The notes beneath the pieces are model-generated. The model searched no databases, was not told the DNA's origin, and saw nothing but the letters and a program-made list of their open reading frames with translations. Below are positions 49,086 through 61,787 of a stretch of DNA of 64,000 nucleotides, one piece after another (the stretch's first letter is position 1; every line of letters begins with the position of its first letter). Both the position numbers and the translations under genes were made by a program. This DNA comes from Myxocyprinus asiaticus (Eukaryota > Chordata > Actinopteri > Cypriniformes > Catostomidae): the NCBI RefSeq assembly GCF_019703515.2, contig NC_059356.1, forward strand, positions 25,783,197-25,847,196, given 5' to 3'.

Positions 49086-51861
49086 CTGCCACAATGCTGA
49101 ACTACCCGCTGAAATGGCCGGACCTTGTCTCGGCTCCTCAGCATAAAACCTGAATGAGTGGTTGCATACCAGCTCCTTTTATACCCATATGTCCGGGAGA
49201 GTGGCATGCAAATACCATTTGCCAATTTTCATTGGCCTTTTATCAAAGACCAGAGGTGTCTCGGGCTCCCAAGATCAACCCCTAGTGTCACTACATCAAC
49301 ACAACATCTCGTTCCCTCCATCAGGCAAAGAGAACTTGGTGAGAAATCCCAGCTTATAGCTTAACGAAAAATACAACATTCATTTTAGGACTTTTTTGGC
49401 TATGGTTAAGATGAAACCATTAGAAACTTTCTGATAGTAACTACATACTTTCTGATAGTAACTACATATACATTGATAGCAAATTGCCAGCTATCATATG
49501 CAACCTATATTCATTAGCCAATACTAAAAATAACAAGTTTATCCAGCCTAAAGTGGTTAGCTGGTCTCCTAGCCTGGCCAAACTGATTAGGCTGGTTTTT
49601 AAGGGGTGCTGGTTTTCCTAAACAGTATTTTGTTATCTTGTTTTAAACAAGATACGTTTAATTCAGGAGCAAAATGACATAAGATTTTAGGTATTGTTTT
49701 CAGAGATTTTTTGAGGTTATGCTTAAAACAAGAAAAAATAATATTTGCCAATAGGGCAAAAAAATAAATAAAACTTAATTCAAAAGGAAAACAAGTGTAC
49801 CCAATTGGCAATTATGTTATTCTTGTTTTAAGCACAAACATTATTGAGCAGGGCCTACCTCCATCTGTTCATGCCCTAAAAAAATAAGCTATTATCAAAA
49901 AAAGCTCCCCTCGTAGCCCCAGAGTGTGTCTATGTACACACAGTAGAAGTGATGAAAAGAGAGAACCGTGTGATGGTTAGGGCACTGCCAGCTGAAGTGA
50001 CATTTTGGCAGGGTGACACCTGAATTTTACTGGAGCACCAGGTCAGCAGGGCACTGGCAGTGAGCTGGAATACTTGCACACTGAATAACCCTTCCTGTTC
50101 ACCTCCCCCTAAAGCAAGTCCATACATTATTAATCAAGCAGGGGCTCTTTTATAGATTCCTATTCATAAGAAGCCGTTTTAATAGTCTCCCTCTGAATAC
50201 GGCTCATGGCAGTGATGACACCAGCACAAAAAGACAGCAGCATCTAAACTGCCTCTGGACTGGGCAATCACTCAGAGGCCCCGCTGTGCATATGCACCAC
50301 ACACAGGGCCCACAGGACTGTGTTACATACTCTTCCAGTAAAAAAGAAAATACATGGAATGAGAGGAGGTCAGAGTCCATTTACAGAGGCTGCCCTCACA
50401 TTCAAGATCACATTGTGTAGGGAAGCAGAGGTGATAATGATGCTCTTGGCATGATGAAATGGAGAGAGGAAGTAGGTGGATGAGGCGAGAGAGAGCGAAC
50501 AAAAGAGAGAGAGGTAAGACTACATAATCAATTGAATAAAAATCGAAATCACAATAAGGCCTTATGCATACTGCATACAGCACCCCCAAAAGCCACACTT
50601 AAAAATGCATGAATGTCTTTGCATTACATAACAAAACAAAACATGAAGCCTAAATGCATTTATTTGAAAGAAAGTTTAAAGCAAAACATTGCACAAGAAG
50701 TTTGATAGTTCTAAATTCTAAAATATATGGGTCGCAGGTCTGTTTGTCTACATAAGGTCACGGACAAAAGGAAAAGAACAATGCCAGGGTTCTTCCATCG
50801 CTAAATTTTTTTCAAACTACACCTCATCTCACTTCCTCAAAATCAGAAAATGTAGAATTTTAAATATATTTTTTAAACCTTAAAGCTACAATATCGTTGC
50901 TGTCCGATGAAAAACACGTATCTCCACTTTTGTCAATTGTTTACTTTTTACCATAGACGGAATGTGCCGAATGACATCTTCCTACTGTTTGAATTGTGCA
51001 TAGAAATGACCAATGAAAAGATGTTTAATCAGGCAATCTGATTAACAAGTATCTCTATTGGCTTTGAGAAGTGTCTATCAAAACAGTGTATGTTTTGAAG
51101 AGCGTCAATTAATTTAGCTCAGCTGTCCGGCTGAAGTGTAGTGAAGAGATTGCTTACATCGCACTGACTCTGTGATTTCCCTAACAACAAAAGCCATTCA
51201 TGCATGCACAATGTCAGGTGGCTTTAAAAAGTAGACAATACCAGCACTATATGGTTGACAGATTTCCATCTTCGCGAAACAGCGAGTGAAAGCTAATTTG
51301 GACAGGCAATTTATGCATTGGACCTGGAAAACGCATCTCAAAACCGGACTGTCCACTCAACAACCAGACTAGAAACCCTAGTCATAAAACTGATTTCAAT
51401 CTAAAATAGTAAGTGAAAGCTCAGATTATATCCAAAAAAGAAATTCTCTAGCAATCGATAACCTACCAACTGAGTTAGACTCGAGTCTGTAACTGAACAT
51501 GCGCCATTGGAACCCATGATAAGAAAAACGTGTATGTCCACGTTTGCTAACAAAAGTCCATGCAAGTACAGTTAAAATATCGAACAGTTCACTAACAGAT
51601 GTGTAATGATAGAATTCTACTTATGGTGCTAAAGGGGACTAATTATGTTATTTTCAATTCATTTTGTAAGATTGTTTATGAGAAAAAAAAAAATCCATGT
51701 TTGATACCTGCTTTTCATCAGACAGTGACTATATGCAACTTTTGGCCCTCTAGAAGTTGAAGCATAAAACTGCAAGTTAGTTGAGGAGGAACACTTTACA
51801 TCAGTTGTGATTCGGCAATGCTCTTCTACGCTGGTTAATCTCATGGTTTGAGGACTGGGTG

Positions 51862-52468
51862 CTTCTCATTTCTGAAATTGTGCATCCTCATTTCCTTTCC
51901 TTGCTTCCTTTCCTCGCTTCCTAACCCCATCCTCTTAGGAAACGAGGAAAGGATGGAAGGAAAGGAAACAAGGACAGAGGAATCAAAGAAAGACATGTTT
52001 GTAAAATGAGATTTCCTGCTCGTGCGTCTCTTCAGAGAACGTTTTTGCGCAGCTGTAGTACCTCGGCGTGCTTGCCTTTATGTTCTTGAAAATGTATTTA
52101 TTAATATATTCATAATAAATCTAAATAATTCAAGATGCACTGTTGAAGTATTTGACAATTATGGTTTATTTAAACCGCAAAGGTGAAACATTAATTAAAA
52201 CTGTTGTGTGAGATATGAAGGGGGAGGAGAATTTATAATTGCTTCAGGTGCTTCGACCAAAAAGTCTTCCGAACAGGATGCTTCAGTGTTTCCTTGCTCA
52301 AGCGTCATTGATAAGCTTCCTACGTCCTCAATCCTCACCTCGCAATGCATTTAGAGAACTGGTACATCCTTAATGATGGCGGATTTCGATCGGTTTCCGG
52401 GTCACGGGCTTGAGGACAGAGGAGCGAGGAAACGAGAATGCACAATTTAGGAAATGAGAGGCACTCAT
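51862..52468. mobile_element. Inverted-repeat MITE with TTCTCATTTC termini
   Basis: Left GGTGCTTCTCATTTCTGAAA then TTGTGCATCCTC; right GAGAATGCACAATTTAGGAA then ATGAGAGGCACTC. These are about 30-bp inverted arms with few mismatches. Inner segments rich in GAGGAAAGGA and TTCCTTTCC also pair. No coding content and no certain target duplication. Confidence 0.7.
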
Positions 52469-54009
52469 AGTTTCCACAAACACTCCACTTGTCAGTCACT
52501 GGCTGGCCAAAAAGGTAGTCCCGCCCAAAACTCACACCATTGGTTGAGCCAACATTGCTCTTTCGGGACGCTCAAAGAAACAGTAAAAAATTTTGATAGC
52601 ACCACAGAGTCACATATTAAATAAACAAATTTAAGTGTGTCTATTTATTTGTCCATTTATAAATTGGTTTATTTATTCACACTTTATTTTCAAATTAATA
52701 GATTGATCATTTATTTCTTCATTCTTTTTTAATTGGCACGCCACAGCTTCCATATGTGGCCCTGTGGTGATATCAAAACTTTTTACTGTTGTTGATATTA
52801 TGTTATTTGCTTAAACACTTATAACCGATATATTACTTGCTTTAAGATAAACACACTTATTCATCTTTTAATATGATTATTAATGTATTTTATTCACTAT
52901 ACAATACACATTAATGTTTGTATTGTACTACACATATCAGTTTAAGAGGTGAAACTCATGAAATGGCTGAAATGAGTTCAATTGGAGACACATTATTAAA
53001 TTACAATCTACAAGCTCAGTGGACAATGCAAGTGAACGATGCACTGGAAACAATAAGACTGTGATAAAACACAAAACCGGGATATAATAATCATGAAATA
53101 CTTTATTGAACATTAAATTTATTTGCGAAAACATGCAATAACACAATTAGAAAAAAAAGATTTAATGTCAAATGTTTTTTGGAAGTAAAGTTACAACAGA
53201 GATGGTTACACGCTGAACAAATTAATATGAAGTCATTAGTATGCTATGAAATTTGCACATTATAAACAACTTGAGATGAGCATGCATTCATGGGGATCTA
53301 CCTTTAGTGGCTTTTAGATCTGTTTAAACAGGCTTAAAGGAAAAAAATCGGTAAGTGTCTGCACACTGATTTATTGCCCCAAAAATACTTTAATGGCTTG
53401 CACTTGCAAGCAACGTTTAGACCATTAGGTCTTCGTCAGGCAAAAAATAAATAAATAAATAAATAATAATAATAATCTTTCAACTTTCAATTTCTGTGAC
53501 CAAGGTAAAAAATAAAAACATAAGAAAACAGCGACACACACATACTTAGAGACACACACTTGGGAATCTCAAAAATGTTATTAAGTACTCAGAAGTAATG
53601 AATATTAGTAAACATGTAACAGAAACTTCACCGGAAAAAAAACCCAACAACTTATGAACACATTGCGATCAGTACACATTCAATTCATTAAAGCATAACT
53701 ACCCTACCAGAAAACATATCCAAGAATTACATCAGGTAAAACAACTTCACCAAACAGTTAAATATCCAAGAGGAGAGTGATTTCAAGCAGCTGCTGAACA
53801 GCTGTTGCACTCGCTTCCCCAACACTCATACGACACAGTAGGACCTTCGTTCTGTGCTTACGGAAATGACCTAAATACGCAAGAACGAATGATGTATGCC
53901 TGCGATTTTGTGCCAAATCCATCCTGACAGCTCTAAATAAAAATCTTTATTGTAGACTTACTGTAGTAAATTGGGGTAAGGCAAAAACATTGTTTGGAGG
54001 ACGGGTTGT

Positions 54010-54387
54010 GAAAACAGTAGGATTTCGCTTTCTAGTTTGTCATTTGTTTGAAAACAAGAGGTTTTATCTTTCTGATTTCTCATTTGTTTGAAAACAAAAA
54101 GCTTTCACTTTCTTGTTTGTCGTTTGCTTGAAAACAGTAGGCTTTTGCTTTCTAGTTTGTTGTTTGCTTGAAAACAGCAGGCTAACTAGTTTGTCATTTG
54201 CTTGAAAACAATAGGCTTACTAGTTTGAAATTTGCTTAAAAACAATAGGCTTTTGGTTTCTAGTTTGTCATTTGCTTGAAAACAGTAGACTTTTGCTTTC
54301 TAGTTTGTCATTTGGTTGAAAACTGTAGGCTTACTAGTTTGTCATTTGCTTGAAAACAGTAGGCTTTTGCTTTTTGTTTGTTGTATG
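54010..54387. repeat. Minisatellite with 40- and 34-bp units
   Basis: Ten head-to-tail units beginning GAAAACAGTAGGCTT and ending TTTGTCATTTGCTT. Units 1-4 and 7-8 are 40 bp, units 5, 6 and 9 are 34 bp (a 6-base shorter middle, GCTTACTAG in place of GCTTTTGCTTTCTAG), and unit 10 is cut short. The order is LLLLSSLLSL. Confidence 0.88.
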
Positions 54388-54654
54388 GGAAGTCAACACT
54401 CCAAAAGTATGACAAAACCATACTACCCAAAAGACTTGGACCACAGTGCGGACCAATTATTTACATGACCCACTGTATTGAAAAGAGTGGATACGCAAAC
54501 TTACTTGATCCACCAATAATATGAAATCAGTTACCAATAAACTAGTTTGGACAGTGCTGCACAAAGCAAAAAAAAAAAAAACATGTACAACACATTGGGT
54601 AATACAGACCTGTGCATCCCTGTTTAAAAGAGCAGCTCAGACCACTATGAATTT

Positions 54655-54845
54655 CCATGCTGTTACATGCTGGTTAGTGCCGGTTTGGTGCTGGTTTGGC
54701 TGATGGACCAGCACAGCCAAGCTTCTTACCAGCAAAAAATGCTGGTCAATAAGCATGGTCATTCTAGTAAAGCTGGATGACCTAAGAAGTCTTTTTGGTA
54801 AAGCTAGTTAAGAAACCTGGTGGGGACACCAGCATCCAAAGCACA
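54655..54845. mobile_element. GCTGGT/ACCAGC foldback repeat, copy 1
   Basis: GCTGGTTAGTGCCGG and TTTGGTGCTGGTTTGGCTGA on the left oppose ACCTGGTGGGGACACCAGCA on the right. The body AAAGCTGGATGACCTAAGAAG recurs in copies at 58172 and 61788. Non-coding. Confidence 0.65.
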
Positions 54846-56099
54846 ACATATACTGTACTTTTTACATATTCAACACGGAAAAAGTGATGGCCATATTTTA
54901 CTTTTCAACAGGGAAAAAGCCTGCATGACTAAATTTGTATAGAAATATGCAAACCACAAAATCTGCATAACCATTTTAAATTCTCAACTTTGAACCTCTT
55001 TTGAAATAAAACACATCAAATGTTGAAACTGTATTTAACAGCCCTGACATACTGAAACCTATACCCTTGCACAAGCAGTACTTAGAAGACTTTTCAATCC
55101 ATACATTAAATAAAAAGAAATTGTGTCTCAAGAATGTTTATGATATAATGCCCAAACTAAAGTCTGGGTCTCACTGAATAATGGACTGGAATAAAAAGTG
55201 GTCTTTTTGTCTTTTTATTTTTATTTTTATTTATTTTTTTGTGTGTGTGTCTAAAACCTGTTCTGTTTTAACACTCTCCTCTTGTAGGGGACAAAACCCT
55301 GCACTTGTTTGCCTTCAAAAATTTCAACAGAGATGAATGTTGTTCAATCATTTCAGAGCCTGACGATGTGAAAACAGTCTCTGCAAACATTATGATCGGA
55401 AGCATAATCTTAATTTATAAAAGAGGTCTGCCCACAGTCAAAATATTTTAACATTGCTCAATATAAAGCTGTTATATCACATGGAAACAGAAACAGAAAT
55501 TTAGAAAAAATTATGTGAGGCAGCAGAGGCCCATTCAAGCAATAAAGACCACAGAGAAGAGGGATATGAAATTCAGAACAGGTGCAGCTGTGAGGGGCCT
55601 TTGAAGACTCGTCTGAATAAACCTTTGTAACACTGGCCTCTATGACAAAACACAGATTTACTCACAATAAAGGGAACAGACACAATATAATTCATTTGTA
55701 TTATAATTCCATGTCAAATTATACAGCTGGGACACAAAGTGCAGTACTGTGCAAATGCAAACAACCACAAATAATAAAACAATGTACATGAAATTAAAGT
55801 GAACATATGGGTGCCTGTCTAAACAGGGATCCACAGAGGGAGAAACAGTCAGTGACAAAGACACAAGTTTTTGCAGTAATTAATGCATTGTAGAAAAAGT
55901 TCACAATGTACACAATGCATAGTAAATCATTTGAGACACAACTGCAGACACAATTATAGCACCATTTTTGTGGCAGCATTGATCTAACACATTCGCTCCC
56001 AAAAACACCATTACCCATGACAAAACATGGTTACTAAAGAAAAAATGTATCACACACACACACACACGCACACTGATGAAGTGCAGATGTGAGCTTCTC

Positions 56100-56136
56100 T
56101 GATCACATCGCCTGCTTTTCAAAGCAGATGTGATCA
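56100..56136. other. Short hairpin
   Basis: TGATCACATC, a 3-base bulge, TGCTTT, loop TC, then AAAGCAGATGTGATCA: a 16-bp stem with one bulge. Too short for a typical microRNA precursor; no function assigned. Confidence 0.5.
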
Positions 56137-57384
56137 TACAAGATGCTTTGTTCTTCACTCAGCCTTCATTAAAATGAAAAGCGAGAGCCCAGAAACTTTG
56201 TCCATTCATGAATGTTAAAGGCAAAACTGCAAAGCCAACCTTTCTGAATATGCTGATGATGTCACACAGATCACAATACCATGGTTAATCTGTGAACAAC
56301 ACAGAAGCAACAAATGACAATCACAAATGAGGATGAATACTGCTTTAAGACCAGTAGACATGGTTTTGATACATTCAGAAGTTATCACCCCATGCCCTAT
56401 TCCCTTCAAACTCCACTGTAAGAGCTTCGGAGGGAAGATAGATGTGAGGTTCAAAAATAATTGTCATTCAGAACTAAATTTTCAATCAGTTAGAAATTCT
56501 GTTTGAATTGACTCTACAGCATGGCTACCAGGATTGCTCTCCCTTCAAAGTGTCCTGCAAAGTAACTTTTGTAACAGCGATGGGATGTATCTTAAAGCTG
56601 TAAAAAAGCTTGTAAGGCAACAATCACACATCTGAAACCAATCTTTGCATAACATCCTGTCTACTTCATCCGACTGGTTTTTGAAGGCAGTATAGATGTG
56701 TCCTTTAGTGTCATTTATATTCCACAGTCATGTGTGTGCAGTTTAGCAGATTGTGGAATGGCATCTGAAAGAGTGATTAAATTACATTTATTTATAAATG
56801 TCCATTTTGTCCCAAATGTCCAAATTATGACTTTGCATTGTAGCCACTAAATATTTGCTTGATTATAGCTCTAAAGCTTACTTGAATTTGTTCTACATCA
56901 TTAGACATGATGTTGTCTTGGAACACTGAAACCAGTTTCCTTAGGAGAAACCTTCAAACTAAAAGCTGCCAGTATAATAGACAGACTATTGTCAGACACT
57001 AAAATGGTTTAGGTTGATTAATTGTAGTTGTTCCAGAGAAAAGATGTGGTCTTTTTTCTACCACCATGTTCTGATGACTATTAAGTAAAATGGGTGTGAC
57101 AAAATGAATTGAAGTTTCTGAAGAGTAAACAGGAGTGAGTGGTGCATTTGGATTGGCTTAACTTGTCATGCAAGAAGTTCTCCACACTGTAAATGCAGGT
57201 GCTTGAGAAACCCACAAAGCGCTTCAAAGGAAACAGCAAAGGTTGCACGGGAAACAGTTTTTACCATAGACTACAGTTCAGAAATTGTACAGCACTATGT
57301 TTTGACAACATAGCTGGCGTAGTCTGTTGAGGACTAGGTCATTTGCAAACACCCCACAAATGACCCCATCATTTAAGCATTAGT

Positions 57385-57720
57385 TTACCTAAAAAAATGA
57401 AAACTCTGTCATCATTGACTCACCTTCATGTTGTTCCAAATCAGTATGACTTTCTTATATGGAACACAAAAGGATATTTTTTAATGAATGGGGCTTTTTT
57501 CAGTTCAATGCCAATGGATAGAGCCTCACTTCAAAAAGCATAAAAACTCCATCCGACCCATGCATCGTATTCCAAATCTTCTGATGGCATACAGTACGTT
57601 AGGTTTTGGATAGAAACAACCTAAAATTCAGGTCATTTTGAATTGAAAATCTTGATGTCCGTTACACATTCATGATTGCAAGAGAGAAGCAGAATTGAAA
57701 TTTTCTGGTGAAATATACCT
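57385..57720. mobile_element. TTCACCC-type MITE, degraded copy
   Basis: The left arm AATGAAAACTCTGTCATCAT then TGACTCACCTTCATGTTGTT resembles the family consensus seen at 33123 and 59213. A right arm is not clear (GGTGAAATATACCTTTAAAG near 57720 may be its remains). Confidence 0.55.
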
Positions 57721-58171
57721 TTAAAGGTTTTTTCCCAGGGACATGTGTCAGCTTTACTGGTGACTGCCCTAATACATATCAGAATGAAGAAGGGACTCAT
57801 TGTAAAAATAAAAATAAAAAGTACTATCTCAGGATGAATTTGTGAATTTAAATTCATTCAAGAACTGCAGCGCAATGACAAAATAGGAATTGAGGCAATT
57901 AAGATGATCTCATTCAGTCTGACCATTTTTAAACATTTATTTTTGCTTTGTACTTCAAATGACATCATGAAAGCAATTTGTTGTTTGTGATGGGTGCAAA
58001 ATTGGACCTATCATCACAAAGACAGACATTGCATATGCCATGTGAAATTAACAGTAATTGTTGGCAGCGCTTTGAGAAGTAAGCGGCAAATGGAGTAAAA
58101 GGTAATATTATTTTAAATTTGAATGCCCTGTTTCAGCGCTTGGCCCTGCAGAAAATAACAGCTCAATCCAG

Positions 58172-58433
58172 CATTAGGTCCAGGCTGGTTTATGCTGGTT
58201 TGGTATTGGTCTGATTGGTGGATCAGCATAGCTCAGTGTTTACCAGCAAAGTTTGGCTGATGAAGCTGGTCAAGTCGATTGTTTTTTCTGGAGAAGCTGG
58301 TTAACTAAAGAAGTCTTAAATTAAGCTATGGTTAAAAAAAAAACTGGTAGAGACACCAGCACATCAGCATCCAAAACCCATCGTATGCTGGTCACTATAT
58401 ATGCTGGTCTTTTTAACAGGGGCTGTTGCTGTA
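58172..58433. mobile_element. GCTGGT/ACCAGC foldback repeat, copy 2
   Basis: GCTGGTTTATGCTGGTTTGG on the left and AGAGACACCAGCACATCAGC then TATGCTGGTC on the right. Shares the middle GAAGCTGGTTAACTAAAGAAG with copy 1. Confidence 0.65.
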
Positions 58434-59212
58434 GCTGGTGTTTTGCTCCCAAGATTCCAATGCAATTGGGAACATTGATGTGAATCATGTGAAAGGACCT
58501 TACTTCATAATTATCTCACCTAAGATACAGTACACTGCATCAGAATCTCATTATGTCTGTATAATTAGCTTTTTGTCCATGACAATTCAACGAAGATTCT
58601 TTTTATTTTATTTTATTTTTTTTAGATAGCCTGCATATACAGTGCTCCCATTTCTATGTTCCTTTCACACAGCATGCAGCGCACTGTGTCATCCAACAAT
58701 CAGCATGGAATAAGAAGGTGCAGGCAATTCAGTACAAAAGAGTTCAAATGAAACGAGAGGGGAGGGAGAGGAGAGGAGAGGCAATAGAAATGCATTGCAA
58801 CAGAGCCCTCCCACCCTGTGGCCTTCAGAGGGTTCCCATGGTGATGGCTAAAGCCCATCGCCCAGCAACAGGCTGGTACTGTACCTGACAGAGTGAGAGT
58901 TTGTGGCAGTTGTGTCGTCTGGCTGGAGAAAAAACAAAAACACTCTTGAGAAGGCCAGACATCTCCTTGTAGAGACACTCACATACGCACATGCACAACA
59001 CTCGCAGTTCTGATTTCTCTTTTTACAAACTCCTCACTATTTTTGCACAGGTCTGATTCGCACTCGTTTCAGTTTGGTGGAGGGTATTATTGCCAAAGAA
59101 AGGTCACACTAATCCAAGCGTTCACATATTTTTTTCTACGCAGCACTGTAAATGTTTACACAATGTGTTTAATAAAGACATAAAAATGTACCATTGTGTG
59201 TGTTTTGAGGTT

Positions 59213-60672
59213 TAAAGGGATAGTTCACCCAAATATTTTAAATTCTGTCATTATTTCCTAACCCTCATTTTGTTCCAAGCTAATATGACTTTCTTTATTT
59301 CTTTCGTGGAACACAAAAGATGTACTAAAAGTAGGGCTGGGTGATAAAACGATCTTGATATTTATTGTCGCTAAAAATGCAAGCAGTTTGGCTTTCTCAG
59401 GCTGCGTTTCCACTGGCGTGGAAGAAATCCACTCAAAGACGCTCACAACGCTAGGAAAGAGCTTGCTCCGCACCGCTGTCAATCCTACAATCCACCTTGC
59501 GAGCATGGCGCTCAGCTTCCGTAGGAATGAATTGAAAATGCTCTCTCAGCTTTGCTTACAATGCGCCAGTAGAAACGTAGGGTCAGACTGTATGCACTTG
59601 CTAATGTTAGCTGCCTTGCTAACGATTAGGCTACGCCAGACACCGGTCCGGACCCTGGATTGATTCCATCCGCACTGCAAGACTTCATGACGACGGTTGC
59701 GCCCTCTCATCATCTCTAGTGAAAAGCACAACAAAACAACAGTGCTGTGTACTCCAGCTCTGATCTTTCTGTGCTGTAGTCTTGAATATTTTTCTATAGC
59801 ACCTAACACGCTTCATTTATGCCCTGTCCCGCTCCGCATGCATTGCCTCTTTTCCCTGCATGTGTGTAGACATGAGGCACCGCAAAATGTAACGTGGTTC
59901 TAAAGCGCCTTTTAGACCATAACGTTTTTTCCTTCTAAATTTAGCTTTATTCACAAGGGCTTCTATGCCCCTATATTTGGGTATTTGAAACTAAAGAAAT
60001 ATAAAAATATTTCATTTTAATGTAAAACATTTCAAACAAATACTCATTATGCTTCAAAATGAACAGATGATCTTTTAACATTCATTTTCAAAAGCACTCG
60101 ATTGATAAACTATAAAATATTTTTATATTTTGGTAAAAGATCCCTCAGACCCCACTGCTTTGGCTGTCTCCGGGCCCCCAGTGCAGTTTTGTAGTGACAG
60201 TTTTTACTGTTTAGAATAAATTTTTTCTTCTTTTCTTCCGCCAACTTGGAAATAATAATTAAAAAAAAGTGCAATGTGTAAATGTGAATGTATATCCTGA
60301 TAAATATCGATATCGAACAATATGAAAAAGAATATCATGATAACATTTTTAGCCATATCACCCAGCCCTAACTAAAAGATGTACATTCATGTGCTAAAAA
60401 GCAAGATGCAGCACAAGGAATAGAACTGAACTCAGGAGTCTCACGATGCGTCTTGAAAACTTTAATTTATTTTTAACTTGACACAGCGTCTACAAAACAT
60501 GAGACGCTGAAAAAACAGCGAGGCACTTGTCTAGGGTGTTTACATAAAAAAACAACAGAAAAATAGCTCAGACAGATGCAAAAATGTGTTCATTGTGAAA
60601 ACTTTAAGTCACCATTCACTTTCATTGCATCTTTTTTTCCACACAATAAAAGTGAATGGTGGGGTGAAGTCT
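59213..60672. mobile_element. TTCACCC-type MITE remnant interrupted by a hAT element
   Basis: TTAAAGGGATAGTTCACCCA at 59212 starts a MITE arm that runs to GGAACACAAAAGATGTACTA. It is cut at the hAT insertion and resumes after it (ATGTACATTCATGTG). The sequence beyond 60390 (GAACTGAACTCAGGAGTC) belongs to the TTCACAC family of 40905 and 42436, so the right end of the host copy is unclear. Confidence 0.55.
59332..60370. mobile_element. Non-autonomous hAT element with 8-bp target duplication
   Basis: Termini TAGGGCTGGGTGATA and TATCACCCAGCCCTA are an exact 15-bp inverted pair. The flanks are ACTAAAAG at 59324-59331 and ACTAAAAG at 60371-60378. An exact 8-bp duplication with TAGGGCTG-type ends is the hAT hallmark. 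The 1039-bp interior has no transposase similarity that I can see, so it depends on a transposase supplied elsewhere. Confidence 0.92.
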
Positions 60673-61787
60673 CTCTTTAAGAAGACCGTGTTTGTCTATT
60701 GTTTTTACTTAGTTGAAAATCACAATTTTTATGACCAATTTATGCAGAAATCCAGGTAAATTAGCTAGGGAAAATGGGCTGGTAATCAAAGGATTCATAG
60801 CAATAATATGGTCTGGGGACAGCAGTAGGATCAAACCTTTTTTTTCACACTCAGACATATCACACACACACACCCTCAGTTCTGATCAGTCCAGCCATGT
60901 TTTCTTCTTAATGCTTTGTGACAAGCAAGCAGCCACACTGCTCGGCAACAGAGTGACGCATGGTTTCTCCTTGAAACAGCTCATTAAATATCTTCACAAT
61001 TGCTCAGACTGGAGCACATTTACACAGAGAATAGCACATCCACACAAACAGCGTTACATAAGAATACACATCTTCTCTCTTTATAACTCCATGCCAACAA
61101 ACATATAAGGTAAATCACCCAATCAAATGAAGGTGTGACTGGCGCACAAAACGTGTTTATGCAAATGCCTGCCTGGCCTTATTAAATCAGTGCCCCACGG
61201 GAGCATGCACCAGTGTGAGAATGGTATTTATAGATATCACCCACTTCTGGCAAAGAATGTGGGCGCATCCATGCCTATCCCAGCAGGATTTCAAATAATG
61301 ATAGTGAGGAGTGGGAGATGGCGTGGAAATTTCTAGAGAGGGTTAAGCTTTGTGAATGGTATGAAGATGAAGAGGGAGCCCGAGGGAGTCCTTTTGTCTT
61401 TCTCAAAAACATTTAATCGTAATAATTCCTAACTAGTAATAGGACAAATTCTGGATAATTCGTGAATGTGTATATGTCTGTTTTTGCAATCGTGTCATAC
61501 CAGACAGAAGCTTACAATCAAAAGAAAGAAGCCTACAGGTAACAAGCTCTGCTCTCAGCCAATAACAGCATTGGAGAAATTTTCTATTGTGGCCAATTAT
61601 TCCAGTGGAGATGTGTTTATGTCCATAGCATTTTTAAAAGGCCACAATCAACAGGTCTGAGAGGATAAAAAGGATAAAAACTCTTTCATATCTATATCTG
61701 ATAATGAATGGTGCACAACAGAACCCTGGTAAAAAGACTAGCATTGCTGTTCAACAGCATATATTGCGTTTTGGATACTGGTCCCCA

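Larger units (their letters stand above)
44000..49325 (+). mobile_element. DIRS-type retrotransposon, copy B (near full length)
   Basis: Has the DIRS signature rather than LTRs. The left terminal repeat (from TTCCCTATCTGTCACTCACT) recurs inverted at the right end (about 49140-49325). An internal complementary region at 48970-49085 is the reverse complement of both outer tips (GAGTGAGTGACAGATAGGGA and CTGATGGAGAGAACGAGACG). Inside, in order, are gag-like, reverse transcriptase with YLDD, RNase H and tyrosine recombinase regions. All frames have stops or shifts. About 23 bp of the left repeat present in copy A (GACATTGTGTCGATGTAGTG region) is missing here. Confidence 0.92.

Noticed and set aside
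56100..56136. MicroRNA precursor
   Set aside because: The stem is only about 16 bp with a 2-base loop; too short for Drosha/Dicer substrates.
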